From Ulota crispa (Eukaryota > Streptophyta > Bryopsida > Orthotrichales > Orthotrichaceae): 64,000 nt of DNA. The notes beneath the pieces were generated by a model. The model was given only the letters and a program-made list of their open reading frames with translations. It was not told the DNA's origin and did no database searches. A program made the translations under genes and the position numbers. The stretch covers positions 7,660,471 to 7,724,470 of the forward strand of contig OY987247.1 of NCBI GenBank assembly GCA_963920765.1. The letters are read 5' to 3'. This document shows, one piece after another, positions 1-11,879 of the stretch. The stretch's first letter is position 1, and each line of letters begins with the position of its first letter.

Positions 1-609
1 GCTCTAGAGGATGAAAAACTGGATGGGACGACACTTTTCATGTTTCCTTTGGTTGCCAGCCTGAACCAGGCCTTATTCACCTTGAAAGTGTTCCTAAAAA
101 TGTAAGAGATGGTTTTATACTTAAATACCCTGAGTTGAGCTCCATGCTACACACTTGGATGGAAAAAGATTTTACGTAAATAAATTTTTAGTCCAATAAC
201 CAATATTGATCGGAATGTTTTTTTGTATCTGGTTTCAAATTTTCTCCACAAAAATATTAGAGACTGCAAGTACATATCTAATTGTATGGACATAATGTAT
301 TAAACGTGGTTTATTACTTTGGTTAAAAAGTTTTCATGTGATTATTCTTATACATTGCATAACATGTCTTTACATTTTTGAAAGTGTAGACTATATGTCA
401 TATTTAACTAAATACATATTATTCATGTAATTTTAAACTTTGTGTAAAAAATAGCAAGATCTCTCAATGTTGATGGACATAGATATGTAAGTTTACACAC
501 ATTTTCCAATGTTTAACACACATTTTCCAATTTTTTGCATGTCTTTTATGATGTTTTGCATTTCAACTATTAATATTGGACTTTGCGTAATCCAAAGTTA
601 AATGCGGTA
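1..609. other. AT-rich intergenic DNA, no gene recognised
   Basis: No conserved protein, RNA gene or clear repeat end was recognised. A short open frame at about 15-179 could be the last exon of a gene lying outside the window, but nothing in it is recognisable. Confidence 0.5.
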
Positions 610-704
610 TACTCACTTCCACAAATTTTCCAAAATTTCAGAGGTGATGGTTATGGGTACAATGATGGTTATGGGTACAATGATGGTTATGGGTGTTGTT
701 ACCT
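610..704. mobile_element. Truncated right end of an M2-type TA-flanked MITE
   Basis: The segment matches the right third of the M2 copies at 19129-19443 and 45688-46016 (shared stretch CACTTCCACA..TTTTCCAA..ATTTCAGAGGTGA) and ends in GGGTGTTGTTACCT followed by TA. It carries three tandem 18-bp units (GATGGTTATGGGTACAAT type) at about 647-694 that the other copies lack. No left end was found. Confidence 0.6.
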
Positions 705-734
705 TAGAGCATCATCAATGCAGCATGGGCACTT

Positions 735-1225
735 GGGTGGGGCCTGGGATGGCAAAAATACTGCTACTTTTTGACTAGTGTATATTAGAAAATGAGATTA
801 CTATCATTGGAAGCGTATACAAAAACTCGTCAAACAAGTAAAATGACATACGGTATTGGAAATTGGACAAACAAACTAATGCCTATTGAAAAAATAGCAA
901 AAGGACAAACAACATGGCAAACCATGCCTAATAAAGAATAATTAGATAGTGGCTGGCATTCCAGCCAAATTTTCAAAATTTGGAGTGCCAGCCACTATCT
1001 AATTATTCTTTATTAGGCATGGTTTGGCGTGTTATTTGTCCTTTAGTTGTTTTTTCAATGGACGTTAGTTTGTTTGTCCAATTTCCAATACCATATGTCA
1101 TTTTACTTGTTTGATGAGTTTTTGTATACTCATGCTTCCAATGATAGTAATCTCATTTTCTAATTATACACCAGTCAAAAAATAGCAGTGTTTTTTTGCT
1201 GTCCTAGGCCCCATCCAAGGCAAGA
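735..1225. mobile_element. Small foldback MITE inserted in the left arm of the large palindrome
   Basis: Two arms of about 220 bp pair around position 980 (GGCTGGCATTCCAGCC..GGAGTGCCAGCC). The right arm of the large palindrome runs without interruption from its tip into ATGTTGCC. The left arm is split between 748 and 1227, so this foldback is a later insertion. Confidence 0.75.
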
Positions 1226-2326
1226 TGATAAATGTTGCCTTTGAAAGTTGCCCGAGCCAACGTGGCGCGCGGGGCGGGGCAAGGGTCCGAGTTTGACCCC
1301 GTCGTATGGCTCGTCGGCCTTGTCATGCATCCTGCATCTTGCATCTCGTGTCCTACATCTCGCATCTTGCATCTCGTGTCCTACATCTCGCATCTTGAAT
1401 CTCGTGTTTTGCATCCCGCGTCTTGCATCTCGCGTCCTACGTTTGGCGTTTTACGTCTTGCGGTTTATACTAAGCCCGTTTTATTCAGAAAACCACTTGT
1501 AAGGGAGAGTGGGGGGTTTGTCCCATATTGTTTGGAGCTGGGGGTGAGTTATTTTGGGTACAAGAAGGGACACTTGAGAGAGAAGAAATACACAACCTCA
1601 TTTCTTTCTAAGTGAAAAATGTAGGGAAAATACCAAAAATGCCCCTCAATTCATCAAAAATATCAAATATAACCCCCAGAGATTTGAAACATAAAAACAC
1701 CCTTGAACACAATATTTGTTAATTTGGGATAAACGCTTCCCAAAACAGATTTTGGGATACTCAAATTTTGCATTTGTGAGAACATTTTGGAGATCTAAAT
1801 TGAGTTTTTTTTATAATTCCTTCAAGATGTTTCATCATTGATGTAAGGTCTCAAAGAAATTATAATAAAATTCAATCTAAATCACCTCAAAATTCTAAAG
1901 AATGAAAATTTCAGAAGTCCCAAAATCAAAAATTTCTCCCAAACTAATGAGTATTGCATTATGGCTTTGTGTACAAATATCAAAAATACCCTGAACTTTT
2001 TTGTAGAACATCAATTATATCCTTGGTTGTCTTTGAGGATATCATTAACACCCCTTGTTTTTTTGGAAGAATATAAAAAATGCCCCTCCATTAATTTGAA
2101 ATATCAAATATGCCCTTGTGCTATTTGAAATATCAAACATGCCCTTAGTTCTCTTGTGCCTCTTATTGCCATATTCAATAAGTGACTAGGAAAATCATGG
2201 AAACTACAAAATTAGACAAGAGTTGAATGCAAGCTCTTTGAGTTTTATAAAGGAATTTTGCATGTAAGATTATTGAAGTCAGAGCCATTGCATATATTAC
2301 ATAGAATTTTTTGTTGTCATTTCATT

Positions 2327-2882
2327 ACTTGCAAACAAAGTTCAATAAAAAATCACAAAGAACTTAGGGGTATTTGTGATGTTTACAAAGGTAAATAAGA
2401 GTATAGTCTAATTTATAAGTTTTATGTTCTTACATAAACCAAACCAACTTTTAAAATTTCAAATAGCACAAGGGCATATTTGATATTTCAAATTAATGGA
2501 GGGGCATTTTTTATATTCTTCCAAAAAAACAAGGGGTGTTAATGATATCCTCAAAGACAACCAAGGATATAATTGATGTTCTACAAAAAAGTTCAGGGTA
2601 TTTTTGATATTTGTACACAAAGCCATAATGCAATACTCATTAGTTTGGGAGAAATTTTTGATTTTGGGACTTCTGAAATTTTCATTCTTTAGAATTTTGA
2701 GGTGATTTAGATTGAATTTTATTATAATTTCTTTGAGACCTTACATCAATGATGAAACATCTTGAAGGAATTATAAAAAAAACTCAATTTAGATCTCCAA
2801 AATGTTCTCACAAATGCAAAATTTGAGTATCCCAAAATCTGTTTTGGGAAGCGTTTATCCCAAATTAACAAATATTGTGTTC
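2327..2882. repeat. 556-bp segment repeated exactly at 3083-3638 across the gap
   Basis: Line-by-line comparison shows 2327-2882 to be identical to 3083-3638. The first copy ends at the last base before the N run and the second begins at the first base after it. This is the pattern of two overlapping contig ends that were scaffolded without merging. Confidence 0.95.
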
Positions 2883-3082
2883 NNNNNNNNNNNNNNNNNN
2901 NNNNNNNNNNNNNNNNNNNNNNNNNNNNNNNNNNNNNNNNNNNNNNNNNNNNNNNNNNNNNNNNNNNNNNNNNNNNNNNNNNNNNNNNNNNNNNNNNNNN
3001 NNNNNNNNNNNNNNNNNNNNNNNNNNNNNNNNNNNNNNNNNNNNNNNNNNNNNNNNNNNNNNNNNNNNNNNNNNNNNNNNNN
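2883..3082. other. Assembly gap of 200 N
   Basis: Exactly 200 undetermined bases, probably of placeholder size. It is flanked by identical 556-bp sequences. Confidence 0.99.
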
Positions 3083-4135
3083 ACTTGCAAACAAAGTTCA
3101 ATAAAAAATCACAAAGAACTTAGGGGTATTTGTGATGTTTACAAAGGTAAATAAGAGTATAGTCTAATTTATAAGTTTTATGTTCTTACATAAACCAAAC
3201 CAACTTTTAAAATTTCAAATAGCACAAGGGCATATTTGATATTTCAAATTAATGGAGGGGCATTTTTTATATTCTTCCAAAAAAACAAGGGGTGTTAATG
3301 ATATCCTCAAAGACAACCAAGGATATAATTGATGTTCTACAAAAAAGTTCAGGGTATTTTTGATATTTGTACACAAAGCCATAATGCAATACTCATTAGT
3401 TTGGGAGAAATTTTTGATTTTGGGACTTCTGAAATTTTCATTCTTTAGAATTTTGAGGTGATTTAGATTGAATTTTATTATAATTTCTTTGAGACCTTAC
3501 ATCAATGATGAAACATCTTGAAGGAATTATAAAAAAAACTCAATTTAGATCTCCAAAATGTTCTCACAAATGCAAAATTTGAGTATCCCAAAATCTGTTT
3601 TGGGAAGCGTTTATCCCAAATTAACAAATATTGTGTTCAAGGGTGTTTTTATGTTTCAAATCTCTGGGGGTTATATTTGATATTTTTGATGAATTGAGGG
3701 GCATTTTTGGTATTTTCCCTACATTTTTCACTTAGAAAGAAATGAGGTTGTGTATTTCTTCTCTCTCAAGTGTCCCTTCTTGTACCCAAAATAACTCACC
3801 CCCAGCTCCAAACAATATGGGACAAACCCCCCACTCTCCCTTACAAGTGGTTTTCTGAATAAAACGGGCTTAGTATAAACCGCAAGACGTAAAACGCCAA
3901 ACGTAGGACGCGAGATGCAAGACGCGGGATGCAAAACACGAGATGCAAGATGCGAGATGTAGGACACGAGATGCAAGATGCAGGATGCATGACAAGGCCG
4001 ACGAGCCATACGACGGGGTCAAACCCGGACCCTTGCCCCGCCCCACGTGCCACGTCGGCTCGGGCAACTTTCAAGGGCAACATTTAACGTCCTGCCCGCC
4101 CAAGTGCCCGTGCTGCATTGCATTAATGATGCCCT

Positions 4136-4836
4136 TATAGCATTTTATCCACTAGGTCTACTGCAGGTCTGAACCGGCCCAAAATTCATGAAAGGATGGT
4201 AGATACAGGAAATCAAAATCTAGCAAAGACGTTGATTTGATCACCAAGCACAACAACTCTAGTTGAAGCTTGTGTGTTTGTGCATATCCTCTTGCACGAT
4301 GAACACGAATCTCGTCAGCTATGGCGACGGAATCGCGATGCCCAGGAGTCGCTACCACTGAAGGAATCTGATTACCCACATCCCTGGCGAGCGCTATCAA
4401 ACTCTTCGACCGAAAAAATTAATTCAGGCAGGTGAGCGAGGAGTGAAACTCGAGCTCAATTTTGTTCAGTTTTGATCGCCGATTCTATCTTGAAAAACAA
4501 CAACTTTACTGTAACTTACTTACAACGTTGTTGTGCTTCTCTCAATCTCACTCTGGTCCATAGAAATGGCACGAGCTTTGAGCTATTCAAGTTGTTAAGT
4601 CAAAATCGCCACTTTTGACGATGTGCATAGTTTTTTGTGTTGTTAGATAGATCGATTCTTTTTCTTATGTTGCAAGTGAATGAGTACTTCAACGCAACCA
4701 AGGAATGCATTATTTGGGTATTCTATGCAAACTTCGTGAATGATCAAAAGCTGTGTTGGTAGATGTTTCGGAGATGAACGTTTATGTATTCAATACGTAC
4801 CTATTGTGGCGATTTTAGGGCAGTGACAATTGTAAG
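4136..4836. other. Upstream region of the ribokinase gene, possible non-coding first exon
   Basis: The stretch is less AT-rich than its surroundings. It contains a good donor site at 4432 (GGCAG|GTGAGC) and only very short ATG frames. It may hold the promoter and an untranslated first exon spliced into DNA just before 5513, with elements P1 and Q1 inside the leader intron. This is inference; no transcript evidence is available. Confidence 0.3.
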
Positions 4837-4840
4837 TTAA

Positions 4841-5060
4841 CCCCTGAAGGGCCCTTGGGCTTTGGAGATATCAAATACGGTCGCAACTAGTATTCAGAAG
4901 TTTGAATCAGTTGGAAATTTAAGTGTTACAATCATACATATTGAAGGGTTGTATGATGGTGGGTGTATAATTTTTTTGGAAAGCCTTCAAAGCAACTCAA
5001 ATACGTATGTATATACAACCGTATATATAGTTGCAAAGGGCTTTGGGGTTGTTCAGGGGG
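4841..5060. mobile_element. TTAA element, family P, copy 1
   Basis: Preceded by TTAA (4837-4840) and begins CCCCTGAAGGGCCCTTGG. Its interior matches P2 (11880-12094) and, inverted, P3 (37915-38122). The right end is decayed to CAGGGGGTGAA in place of GGGTTAA. Confidence 0.75.
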
Positions 5061-5222
5061 TGAAGTGTCTCCGGTTAGATCAAGTCTTGTAGCCATTTTT
5101 CTTTAGAATTAGGGTTAGAAGGTTTGGATTATTGGAGTAGGATGTTAAATTAGTGCTGGTGAAGCTGTGTTCCTGATTTTGAGCGATTTTGAGCGATCCT
5201 TGAGAAAGCGTGTCAAGGTTAA

Positions 5223-5448
5223 CCCTTAAATGCTCAAAAGGCCCTTTGCAACCAGTACAATATGGGGTATTTTTCTTGTATTTGGAATGGATCCACACCT
5301 CTACTACATTTGAGACCAACAAAAAAGTTGGAGAATAGATCAATGCGGTTCTAGTGAGCTACTTGAGATTCCAAAGTAAAATTTCTTATTGGTAGCAAAT
5401 GACAATCGTAAGTCAGCTTATGTACTATGCCCTATGGTCGTTTAAGGG
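5223..5448. mobile_element. TTAA element, family Q, copy 1
   Basis: Flanked by TTAA at 5219-5222 and 5449-5452. Ends are CCCTTAAATGCTC and, reverse complemented, CCCTTAAACGACC. It is homologous (inverted) to Q2, Q3 and Q4. It ends about 60 bp before the ribokinase start codon, so it may form part of the leader. Confidence 0.85.
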
Positions 5449-5512
5449 TTAAGGTATTTTGCTGGTTGATGATGGCAGTGGAGTTGAATTTGTGCAGTAC
5501 AGGGCTGGAGAC

Positions 5513-8381
5513 ATGAAGATGAGCTCGCCTTTGGTTGTGGTCGGGTCTGTGAATGCAGACATTTACGTGGAGCTTGATCGGCTCCCGGTCGAGGGTGAAA
5601 CCATAGCTGCTAGGAGTGGGCAGATTCTTCCTGGTGGAAAGGGCGCTAATCAAGCTGCTTGTGCGGCTAGTCTTTCCTATCCTACATACTTCTGTGGTCA
5701 GGTAGACAATTAGAATCCGCATTGATTCATTCTGTACTCATTTGAACGACTTAAGCTTAGGACCTATTGTTAGACTATTCAAGTTTTTGCATGTTCTTGT
5801 TGGCAAACGTAAGACGATTAAATGTGACATTTGATGCATCAGTTGATACCGTATGCAAAACTTACGAATTGTCAAAGGGCCTAAGACTTTAGGGTAGTGC
5901 TTTTGGGACTGTGAGTGACTTTACCTGAGTACTTGTGTTGTTTACATGTCTCTCGCAGGTCGGAGATGATGCCAATGCCATCCTCGTTAAGGATGCACTT
6001 GCAACTGCAGGAGTTTTTCTTGATCATGTGAACACTGTCAATGGTCCTACCGGTCATGCTGTGGTGATGTTACAACCAGGGGGAACAAACTCCATTATTA
6101 TTGTAGGAGGAGCTAATGTCGCATGGCCAACATTAGAGGATGGCAAAAGCAGACTCCCAACCGACGTACAGGAATTGATCAAACGAGCCGGTGCTGTGCT
6201 TCTGCAACGTGAGATTCCTGATGCAGTTAACCTTGAAGCTGCTAAGGTAGAGAATGCATGTGTTTTGTTTTAAGGATGAAGGAAAGGCGTACAGAACTGA
6301 CTCTAAAGGATCACAAGGGCCACAGAGGGTCACATTAATTATTAGCACTTTCTAGTAGGTCATATGAGGTATTCCTTTTGTTTGGTTTTAGGTCGATTTG
6401 TGATCGGTACATGCAATGTTCTTCACTGATTGTGATGGTCTAAAGTTTAGCTCCATCATTTCTTTTATGTTTTGCACAACATGAGCAATGAAACTGGTAC
6501 TTTTCTTTACTGTGAAATCATGGTCTTGTAATGGTTAAAGAGTCTCGATCTTCTTTATGAAGAATAGTTTTGTACGATGAAGGCCAATTGATTGCGGTCT
6601 TCTTTAAATATTCTGTTCCATTTTGGGGTGCAGATTGCAAAGAGTGCCGGTGTTCCTGTGATAATGGACGCTGGAGGGGCTGATGGTCCTATTCTAGAAG
6701 AGCTCCTGAAATGTTTGACTATATTGAGCCCTAACGAGTCAGAACTGGCGCGCTTGACATCAATGCCAACCCACTCTCTGGAAGAAATTCTTCAAGCAGC
6801 TACCAAGGTTCAAGACATGGTACGCTTCGGAGCTTTGCACTTCTTAAATATACTAAATTCACCCTATATAGAAGGATGTTTGACTGCGATACTGAGTTTT
6901 ATATTCTAGATCTATGTGTTGGGTGCAATAATGCCAAGGTGACCTAATTCGATTTCAGGTGCAATAATAGTTTGACAATCTTAATTTTGGATCAGGGTGT
7001 TACGCAAGTATTAGTCAAGATGGGAGAGAACGGCTCGGTGCTTGTGTGCGATCAAGAGCCTCCAGTTTTTCAACCAGCTATTCTAGCTCCAAAGGTAGTG
7101 GATACAACAGGTGCCGGGGACACTTTTACAGCTGCCTACACTGTTGCTCTTATAGAGCGTCAGACACCCGCCGAAGCCCTCAGATTTGCTGGTACGTTTC
7201 TTACTTTTGAACAATCAACTATATTCTTTCACACTTAAGGTAGGAGGGCCGTAAACCGACCATCTAAGGGCTCATCCCCTTTTTTAGGGTCTTCCGTGGA
7301 TGGAAGGATTTTTAGATCATTTTTCAGACAAAGAGAAAGAGATGCTGAATGTAACACAAGTCGTTTCATAATTGTTGAAGCATTTTTGAGTTACTTATGA
7401 ATTTTCAAAGGGCATGTGTCATAGGTCTCTATTTATGAACCTAGACCTTTCAAAAATCGTTCACTTGCAAGTTGTGAAGAGATTTGAGGAATCAAGGAGG
7501 ATGATTGACTCTTACAATTTTTCTCTCATGCATTCAATTACTATAAGTGGATGATTTTAGAACCACCTCATTTCCATTTTGATGGAGTCTACATGGGCAG
7601 TTCAAAATGACCGCATGCAATATGAGCCTCCTACCTCCTACCTTACCTGTCAATTTGGTGGGAGCACCTAATTGCAGCACACGCTTAAATACAACTCCTC
7701 AATAATCTTGCACAATGAGTACATATGGTTGTTGAGAACGTTTACCATCTTAACATCAGAGTTCGCCAGTGATGGATCATCCTCCAATATATGCTTGAAG
7801 CTTTATAACAGTTGCATTCATTATCCAAATGAGAGATGCGTTAGTGCATTGGAATCCTTTTGCATTTGCTATTAAGAATCGATAAACAATACGGTCAGTC
7901 TATTAACAAGAAATGTACACAGTGCTTAAGGTGTTGCATTTAGGGTGTGGTTATGTTAGATCGTCTTCTAAACAAGAGTTTTAGATTTTTAACACTGTCT
8001 AATTTTCCTCCATCCCTGCTTGCAGCTGCATCAGCTTCGATATGTGTGCGAGGAAAGGGTGCAATGCCAAGCATGCCTGAAAGGAAGGCCGTTCTCCAGC
8101 TCTTGAAAGAAAATCCTGTCCCTGCCGAGGAGAGCTTTTCTTTTCCGAATGTTGGGAGTGGCCACCGCACGAGGGCCTTCCTTTGTGGGATTAACACCAA
8201 CAAGAGAGGTAGCCCTAGAGCATCTCTTTCTATGAAGGGCGTTTCTGAAGGTGGTAGACTCAGGGTCAGAGCTCTGAAGCTTAAAGGAATGCCTGGAGAC
8301 GGTACTCGATTCAAATTTCCCTCTCAGTTTGTAACACCTCACAAAGTTCTCCCTGTGGGGTCTGGAGTTTTTGCCATGTGA
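5513..8381 (+). CDS. RBSK: Ribokinase (PfkB family), 5 exons, 404 aa
   Basis: Ribokinase phosphorylates D-ribose to ribose-5-phosphate with ATP, salvaging ribose from nucleoside breakdown. Exons are 5513-5701, 5959-6246, 6634-6819, 6996-7191 and 8026-8381; they join in frame with GT-AG introns. Visible motifs are the N-terminal strand VVVGSVNAD (residues 8-16), the PfkB signature PGGKGANQAA near residue 40, TGHAVV and NSIIIVGGAN in exon 2, ILSPNESEL in exon 3, and DTTGAGDTF (257-265), in which Asp263 is the expected catalytic base. The order and spacing follow plant ribokinases. I used ATG 5513 (MKMSSPLV). Plant relatives usually carry a transit peptide, so an upstream coding exon cannot be excluded. 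Exon 5 continues about 88 residues beyond the usual end (LLKEN, residue 316) with a basic, unrecognised tail. Intron 4 contains an M1-type MITE (7238-7643). Confidence 0.93.
7238..7643. mobile_element. TA-flanked MITE, subfamily M1, in ribokinase intron 4
   Basis: Left end TA|AGGTAGGAGGGCC followed by CGACCATCTAAGGGCT; right end GAGCCTCCTACCTCCTACCT|TA. The right end has a duplicated CTACCTC motif. It lies wholly inside an intron and disrupts no splice site. Confidence 0.8.
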
Positions 8382-8416
8382 GCTCTTGCCCTGTGATTTA
8401 CACTGCCAGGGTTTAA

Positions 8417-8819
8417 CCCTTTAAGGACCGTGGTTGATTTGGGGTGGGTAATCCTTTGTATGGCCATTTGGGGGAAATTTTCAAACTTTTGAATACATAT
8501 GTCTATGACAGATCTAATTGTACAGATGGAAGTATCTTGCAGGGTTTAGTGTTATGCATCATGAATTATGCTCACTCTTTAGTTGTTATGACCATCTTTT
8601 TGCATTTATTGGTGTATTTTCAGCCGGTACTCTTTTAGTTTTTTCAGCCCTCTAGCCACATGCCACCTCAAATTGGCATGGTTATTGTCTTAAACTCTTC
8701 ACTTTCCAATTCCCTAAACTCGTCCCCTTTGCTACGTCATCAAATTCCTTGACATGCTCCCTTTGCAAATTGAAAAGAGTCAAAATCGACCACAAACAGG
8801 TTGACCGGTCCTTAAAGGG
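8417..8819. mobile_element. TTAA element, family R, copy 1 (403 bp)
   Basis: Flanked by TTAA at 8413-8416 and 8820-8823. Both ends read CCCTTTAAGGACCG. The interior is homologous over its full length to R2 (also 403 bp) and R3. It starts 36 bp after the ribokinase stop codon and may overlap its 3' UTR. Confidence 0.9.
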
Positions 8820-8823
8820 TTAA

Positions 8824-10543
8824 CGCTGTGGCTTGAAGGGCGCAAGATCCATTTACTGATTGTGGTTATGCTCCTAAGATATCTCTGATTTTATGGACTA
8901 GTTATGGTGCTCTCCTTGCTGTTGTACAAAATGCTCTATGCATTAATATATTCTATGAGTTCTATCAAATGTCCCATGCCTATACTTGTGAGTGTTCTGT
9001 TGTTCCACAAAATTGCACAAAATTGCAAAATAGTTGGGTAATTAAAACCCCTTTACAAAGTTGGTTTTGGTGGCGTAGCTGACTCTGGCTTGCACACCCT
9101 TTGAAGAGCCTGAAGTTGCTACATTCTAACCTCATTAACATCATAGTGATCACACCCTTATTGATTATATCACATTAACATTACCTTAATTGGCATGCTG
9201 TGACATTAGTGAATTAGATGTAGAAGTAGGGCAAATAATTAAACAAAAGTACCAAATGTACATATATATTACAATTGCACTTTCTTACAAGTGCTAAAAC
9301 ATGTATCCTTCTTTGTTATTAACGGGAAGTGAAAATTTTCTAATGTCACTTTGCATACTAGATGCCAACTGGTCAATATGTATTCTCATAAATTTGTCAC
9401 ATATTCTATTCATTTGTAATTTTTTGTGGGAGTGAATTCTTGTGATCCATTTTCTAATGTAAAGTTGACAAATCTCTACCAAATGCTTGAGCAACTTTTA
9501 ATTTGCAAATCTGAAACTCAATGTTGTTGATATTAGCAAGCATCATTGTGTCAATATCATCTATACTTCAAATGTCATCCAAATTTAGATCTTGTCTAGC
9601 AAACCTTACAATCACTTATGATGTGTTCTTTAATCGTGATGACATGTTGCAAATCACCTAGTTTTGATAACAACTTACCATCCATCCACCTTCTTACTAG
9701 AGTCCAAAGTATCAATCAACCCCCTATAATACCAAATCTATTCAAAATTGTTATTTCTAGTCCTTTGATTTAAAGAATGGTTTTTCTTTATTTTTTAGAA
9801 ATCTAACCACAAGATCTTGCATTAGATTTATGCAAGAAAACATGGTATAAAAATCATGAAGTTTGATTGTATTGATCAAGAGATATGATCATTTTAGGAC
9901 AGTCTAAATTTCATTTTGACCCATACCCAAAAATTTCAACTCTCTTTAATTGCTTATTGTGGATAATTTTTGCACTACATGAGCTAGATTTACTTATTCA
10001 ACATGCATTAGAGCATGTTAAGCATATCTCCACAAATTATCATGGCCAATGGAGACATGAAACACACTTGAAGTTTCTTGAAAAATAGGAATCCAAGTAA
10101 TAAAATGAAAGATTTTGTCACCCAAAGAAAAGTAAAATGAAACAACTTTCTAGAAGCTAGAATCTTTATCATAAGCATTAATGCTTTAAGCATTTTCCAA
10201 ACATGTCTACAAATTTGCTCCTAACATTATGAATGTCTTGTCCCTTTTTTTCAATTATCTAGTGCTCTTTATGAATGAAATCAATTTTCATCAAACTAAG
10301 GCACAATTGAATTCCTTCCCAAAACACCAAAATTTCCCCATTTAAAATATGACCATGAAAAGTTCTAGGGACATAGGACGAGGCACAAGAACTTCTCTAA
10401 TTGCCCCTTCTTGCAATGAAGCGGCCCTCTATAATTGCTTTTGAAAAACATCAAGTGCAATTGACATGTTCAACTTGGTCTTCATGTGTAAATTCTCCAA
10501 AAATCCTCCATAATTTTTGAACATTAAACCAAATTTCAATAAT
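8824..10543. other. AT-rich intergenic DNA, nothing recognised
   Basis: Open frames here are short and AT-driven. No family, RNA gene or clear terminal repeat was identified. Confidence 0.5.
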
Positions 10544-11285
10544 GGGTAGTTGCAAGAAACACTTCACCGTTTTGTCTCAAACACCCTTAGTACTAGGAGT
10601 ACTAGTAGTACTACCAAGCTTTTGGAGTAATTTTTTAAAAAATAAAATAAAATATGGAAAATTTGTGAAGCACTTAAAATAGCATACTCATGAAAATTTA
10701 GACCTAGAAAAATTTTATTCTAAAAGTTATGAGCAAAACAAAATCACCAACAAAAAGCCAATTTCTTTCTTGCTTTTTAGAAAATAGTAAATAATTCAAT
10801 AAAATAAAATAAAAACTGGCCATTTAAGAACCCATTAAACCCATTCACATGGTACAATTGCTTTGCTAATTGCTTTGTTGAGGAATTTCTTTGTATTTTG
10901 CCAATGAAGGGAGATAGGATGCCCACCTTGAGACAATGTAGATGCCATGGAATTTATAATTTTGCAAAATCCTCCAACAAATGCATGTAAGCATGCTCCA
11001 TAAACAACATCCCTGATTTATAGCCCTAGAAAAGTTTTTTTGGACCCAAAATAGTACTAAAAAATCCCAAAATGGCCAAGGTAGACACCTATTTGGGGGT
11101 TGTTTAAAAATAGTAAAATAATTTTGAAAAAACTGCAAAAATCATGGAAGGTCTATAACTATGACATGTACCTTCCTCTGAAATTTCAGCTCAAAAGAAC
11201 TTGCTGTGCAAAAGTTACAAGCCAAAAAGCACCTGCAAGAGGTGAAGGGGACAAGAAATAGTACAAGTGTTTCTTGCAATCACCC
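10544..11285. mobile_element. 742-bp element with 21-bp terminal inverted repeats, TAAT-flanked
   Basis: Left end GGGTAGTTGCAAGAAACACTT and right end, reverse complemented, GGGTGATTGCAAGAAACACTT. TAAT lies directly outside both ends (10540-10543 and 11286-11289). The interior is AT-rich without a recognisable protein. Superfamily not assigned. Confidence 0.75.
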
Positions 11286-11554
11286 TAATACTTATATTCC
11301 CATGTAGTCCTTACAGAAACTCTCTTTCAAGAAAAAAAATTCAAAAAAATCATGCAGAAATTCCAATAGGACAAACTTGTCCAAAATCCATTTTGTTTCC
11401 CAACAGGATTTTGGGCCCTTAGCTAGTTTAGTTTTGCCTTTCATTTGCTCTTGATTGAGATAAGGACAATTGCATTTCAATCCATGAACCTCTAAATGCC
11501 AAATTGGTCACTATGACTACCACTTTGCAATTGCTCTAGAGTACTCTAGAGTGT

Positions 11555-11875
11555 TGTGGCAAGTGCCCACACTTTATATTACTATTTTCAAAGGTTGCAA
11601 AAGTCAATAGTACATATATGTTGCTCTCACGCAAATTTTCAAAATGGATAGCATGGGATTTAACACAATGTCTATGAATCTTCTCACAATTTGGGCAACT
11701 TGAAAAAATGTGTGCTTGTGGTGAAGGTGCTTTTTGCCTTCCATCATAAACCATGTCTTCATGATCACTTCTAAAAGAATCAAATGAAAATCTATTTTTC
11801 TCCATCCAACAAAATGTTTTCTTAGTAACTAGCAGACATTTCCCGTCCACCTCATCATTTAAGGATTAACCCCTA
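11555..11875. mobile_element. TTAA element, family V-like, left end unclear
   Basis: Shares with V copies the stretch around CATGTCTTCATGATCACTTCT, the AAATGAAAATC motif and the end CATTTAAGGA next to TTAA (11876-11879). The left boundary could not be fixed. It shares the right TTAA with element P2. Confidence 0.55.
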
Positions 11876-11879
11876 AAGA

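Larger units (their letters stand above)
706..4135. repeat. Large foldback element (long inverted repeat) carrying an assembly gap
   Basis: The left arm (706-748, then 1227-2128) is nearly identical to the reverse complement of the right arm (about 3214-4135). Both arms share the motif GGGCACTTGGG near the tip, a minisatellite of GCATCTCGCATCTTGCATCTCG type, and AT-rich inner DNA. The left minisatellite (about 1325-1445) has one extra unit of about 28-30 bp compared with the right one (about 3895-3985). A spacer of about 330 bp lies near 2130-2460. No transposase is visible. Open frames inside follow the minisatellite and are not genes. The family is unknown; a foldback DNA transposon is the simplest reading. 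Confidence 0.8.

Noticed and set aside
15..179. Open frame at the left edge as the last exon of a gene
   Set aside because: Composition looks protein-like, but the family is not recognised and no upstream exon can be examined.
1175..1615. Open frames of 79-127 codons and their mirror images at 3728-4140
   Set aside because: They follow a short-unit minisatellite inside an inverted repeat, so open frames on both strands arise from repeat structure.
706..4135. A CRISPR-like or satellite array in the palindrome
   Set aside because: The short units are contiguous and imperfect, without spacers, and the DNA is plant nuclear.
7940..8342. Minus-strand frames of 103-124 codons opposite ribokinase exon 5
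   Set aside because: Antisense shadows; the plus strand continues the ribokinase frame with a correct splice phase.
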